A stretch of DNA of 64,000 bases. Origin: Prolixibacteraceae bacterium (GTDB taxonomy: Bacteria; Bacteroidota; Bacteroidia; Bacteroidales; Prolixibacteraceae). Position numbers and translations under genes: made by a program. Location of the stretch: contig JALNYZ010000001.1 in NCBI GenBank assembly GCA_023229575.1, positions 372,001 to 436,000 of the forward strand, read 5' to 3'. The notes beneath the pieces are model-generated. The model was not told the DNA's origin. It searched no databases and was given only the letters and a program-made list of their open reading frames with translations. Of the stretch, positions 62,898 to 64,000 are shown piece by piece (the first letter of the stretch is position 1; each line of letters opens with the position of its first letter).

Positions 62898-63112
62898 CCC
62901 CGCTCCCGCGCGATTGTATCGCGTGGTATTTTTCGTATTCATTGCTGGTAAATACATCCAGCCACTCAACAACGGCAAAGCTTGTAAAGTAAACTTCATC
63001 AGGATTAAGAAACTTGTAGTTGCGGCTCATACAATGGGGTAAAACAGTTGATTGATAAAGATATGAACTAATTTTCATTCAACCACGCGATGCAATAGCG
63101 CGGGAGCGAGGG
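62898..63112. mobile_element. Inverted REP pair bracketing a RAYT fragment
   Basis: Two GC-rich copies of a REP-like sequence, at 62898-62928 and 63082-63112, are reverse complements of each other with few differences (core CGCTCCCGCGCGATTGTATC and its counterpart). Each contains a small palindrome (CGCGAT ... ATCGCG in the left copy) next to GTGGT. Between them is the 5' part of a REP-associated transposase gene. Known for these systems: RAYT mobilises REP sequences that occur as inverted pairs. Confidence 0.75.
62926..63030 (-). pseudogene. RAYT (Y1-type REP-associated tyrosine transposase) N-terminal fragment
   Basis: About 35 residues, MSRNYKFLNPDEVYFTSFAV then VEWLDVFTSNEY, match the N-terminus of Y1_Tnp/RAYT proteins (usually about 180 residues). 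The match ends where the left REP begins, and the frame then reads REP sequence. The catalytic HUH and Tyr are missing, so it cannot be active. An internal deletion joining gene start to REP is the simplest explanation. Confidence 0.75.
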
Positions 63113-63149
63113 CAGTTTATTTACCCCATTCTTCTGTGATTGGTTTGAA

Positions 63150-63180
63150 TAAGAAAGAAAGAAAGAAAGAAAGAAAGAAA
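63150..63180 (+). repeat. AAGA tetranucleotide microsatellite
   Basis: About 31 bp of uninterrupted AAGA/GAAA units (seven to eight copies), 66 bp before the ATG of the ATPase gene and 38 bp before its -7 box. Slipped-strand variation could alter promoter spacing if an activator binds upstream. Confidence 0.9.
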
Positions 63181-63217
63181 TAAACTATTCTGTCGAATGG
63201 AATCAACATTTTTATTG

Positions 63218-63240
63218 TATTTTTGTCGTATTAAAACGAC
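63218..63240 (+). promoter_or_regulatory. -7 box and adjacent dyad before the AAA ATPase gene
   Basis: TATTTTTG (63218-63225) fits TAnnTTTG, 21 bp before the ATG. A perfect dyad GTCGT-N6-ACGAC (63225-63229 and 63236-63240) directly follows, at the likely transcription start, and may be an operator. Confidence 0.5.
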
Positions 63241-63246
63241 ATAAAC

Positions 63247-64000
63247 ATGGATATCTTATTTGAATTTCAGGAAAATCTTTTGCGTCCAGTAAAGAACGAC
63301 TTCCGAAGATATTTACACAACCGAATTAACTGGAAACAGCGAATGATCGGGATTAAAGGCCCTCGGGGTGCAGGGAAAACTACGCTAATGTTACAGCATT
63401 TAAAGTATGACATGGAGTTACCTTCCGATGCACTGTATATTACCGCTGATCATACCTGGTTTTATAACCATACCTTATTGGAAACAGCAAATGACTGGTA
63501 TAAGCAAGGTGGAAAAATACTATTTATAGATGAAGTTCATAAATATCCAAACTGGTCCGTCGAATTGAAGAACATCTATGATGGATTACCAGAAATGCAG
63601 GTTATTTTTTCAGCCTCCTCAGCATTGGATATTTACCGTGGGGAAGCCGACTTAAGCAGGAGAGTTGTAAGTTATATCCTTGCAGGGCTTTCTTTTCGGG
63701 AATATTTAATATTTACCAATGGGGTAAGTTTTGATGCATTCAAAATTGATGATATCAATAACAATCATCGAAGCCTGAGCCGGATGATCATCGAGAATTT
63801 TCATCCGTTACCGGCATTCCGCAAATATTTAGAGGTAGGCTATCTGCCTATTATTGCTGAAGGTGAGGATACCTATCTGATGAAATTGAACCAAATAATC
63901 AACACAATTGTAGATACGGACCTTGCTTATATCGCTACTTATAACTCAGGTACTGCGACCAAGGTTAAAAAGTTATTGGGTGTAATTGCAGAATCGGTCC
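63247..64000 (+). CDS. AAA ATPase (DUF4143-type family), 3' truncated by window edge
   Basis: The first 251 codons of a second AAA ATPase related to the gene at 14180. Walker A GPRGAGKTT (38-46), Walker B KILFIDEVHKYPNWS, sensor-like VIFSASSALDIYRGEADLSRR, and AGLSFREYLIFTNG, the usual SFREYL motif of this family. Open at the window end, so the C-terminal domain cannot be seen. The upstream microsatellite and dyad suggest variable or autoregulated expression. Cellular role not established. Confidence 0.85.
   Translation, partial: MDILFEFQENLLRPVKNDFRRYLHNRINWKQRMIGIKGPRGAGKTTLMLQHLKYDMELPSDALYITADHTWFYNHTLLETANDWYKQGGKILFIDEVHKYPNWSVELKNIYDGLPEMQVIFSASSALDIYRGEADLSRRVVSYILAGLSFREYLIFTNGVSFDAFKIDDINNNHRSLSRMIIENFHPLPAFRKYLEVGYLPIIAEGEDTYLMKLNQIINTIVDTDLAYIATYNSGTATKVKKLLGVIAESV

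Noticed and set aside
62851..63078. Full 75-residue minus-strand frame as an intact gene
   Set aside because: The second half is REP sequence read by chance and the first 16 residues precede the RAYT start; only the middle is a real remnant.

Overview
The window looks like chromosomal DNA from a member of the Bacteroidota, probably an anaerobic or microaerophilic environmental relative of the Bacteroidales/Marinilabiliales. The evidence is: many candidate promoters with the TAnnTTTG -7 box, few Shine-Dalgarno sequences, an 11-gene nuo operon without nuoEFG, moderate G+C, lipoproteins with a Bacteroidota-like lipobox, a MG2/plug-type secreted protein, and DUF4143 ATPases. This assignment is inference; no rRNA or tRNA gene was seen.

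Layout. 1-714 is the 3' end of a histidine kinase. 924-11861 (minus strand) is a compact heme operon, hemA-hemCD-hemB-hemL-hemE-hemN-hemH-hemG plus a small cytochrome b-like membrane gene, covering every step from glutamyl-tRNA to protoheme. 12162-16353 holds a two-component system, a DUF4143 ATPase with three 22-bp-spaced repeats in its upstream region, and a cation efflux protein. 16491-19868 is a stress block: DUF2231 membrane protein, a lipoprotein rubrerythrin, a Tat-exported TIM-barrel protein, PspC, and Hsp20 behind a sigma-54-like promoter with upstream dyads. mnmE (19936-21330) is followed by AT-rich accessory DNA (21396-26175): an unrecognised 684-residue protein, a chimeric HTH protein, ORF debris and an AlbA_2/ATPase-like regulator with a QPEL repeat.

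26176-32557 (minus) carries a secreted MG2/plug protein, a hybrid PocR-PAS histidine kinase broken by a one-base frameshift, a glutathionylspermidine synthase-family ATP-grasp protein and two small lipoproteins. 33025-37173 has an O-acetylhomoserine sulfhydrylase, a LuxR-type regulator, a GNAT acetyltransferase, OsmC and TcdA. The metY-type and osmC-type genes share a paired AATACY-N8-GGTATT dyad placed identically over the presumed -33 element, a likely small regulon. 37357-51557 looks like an ion and osmotic stress region: ClC channel with CBS domains, GH15 glycosidase, OtsA-OtsB fusion (trehalose synthesis), two two-component systems, a 39-residue membrane peptide, NhaD antiporter and a double universal-stress protein. 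51774-61781 is nuoABCDHIJKLMN.

The right end (62234-64000) has a 4-helix membrane protein, a RAYT transposase remnant bracketed by inverted REP sequences, an AAGA microsatellite, and the start of a second AAA ATPase running off the window.

Three intergenic gaps carry long inverted repeats whose arms are themselves short tandem repeats of 9-12 bp with unrelated unit sequences; this is the most unusual sequence architecture here. Two single-base homopolymer frameshifts (about 29650 and about 48057) may be real decay or sequencing error.
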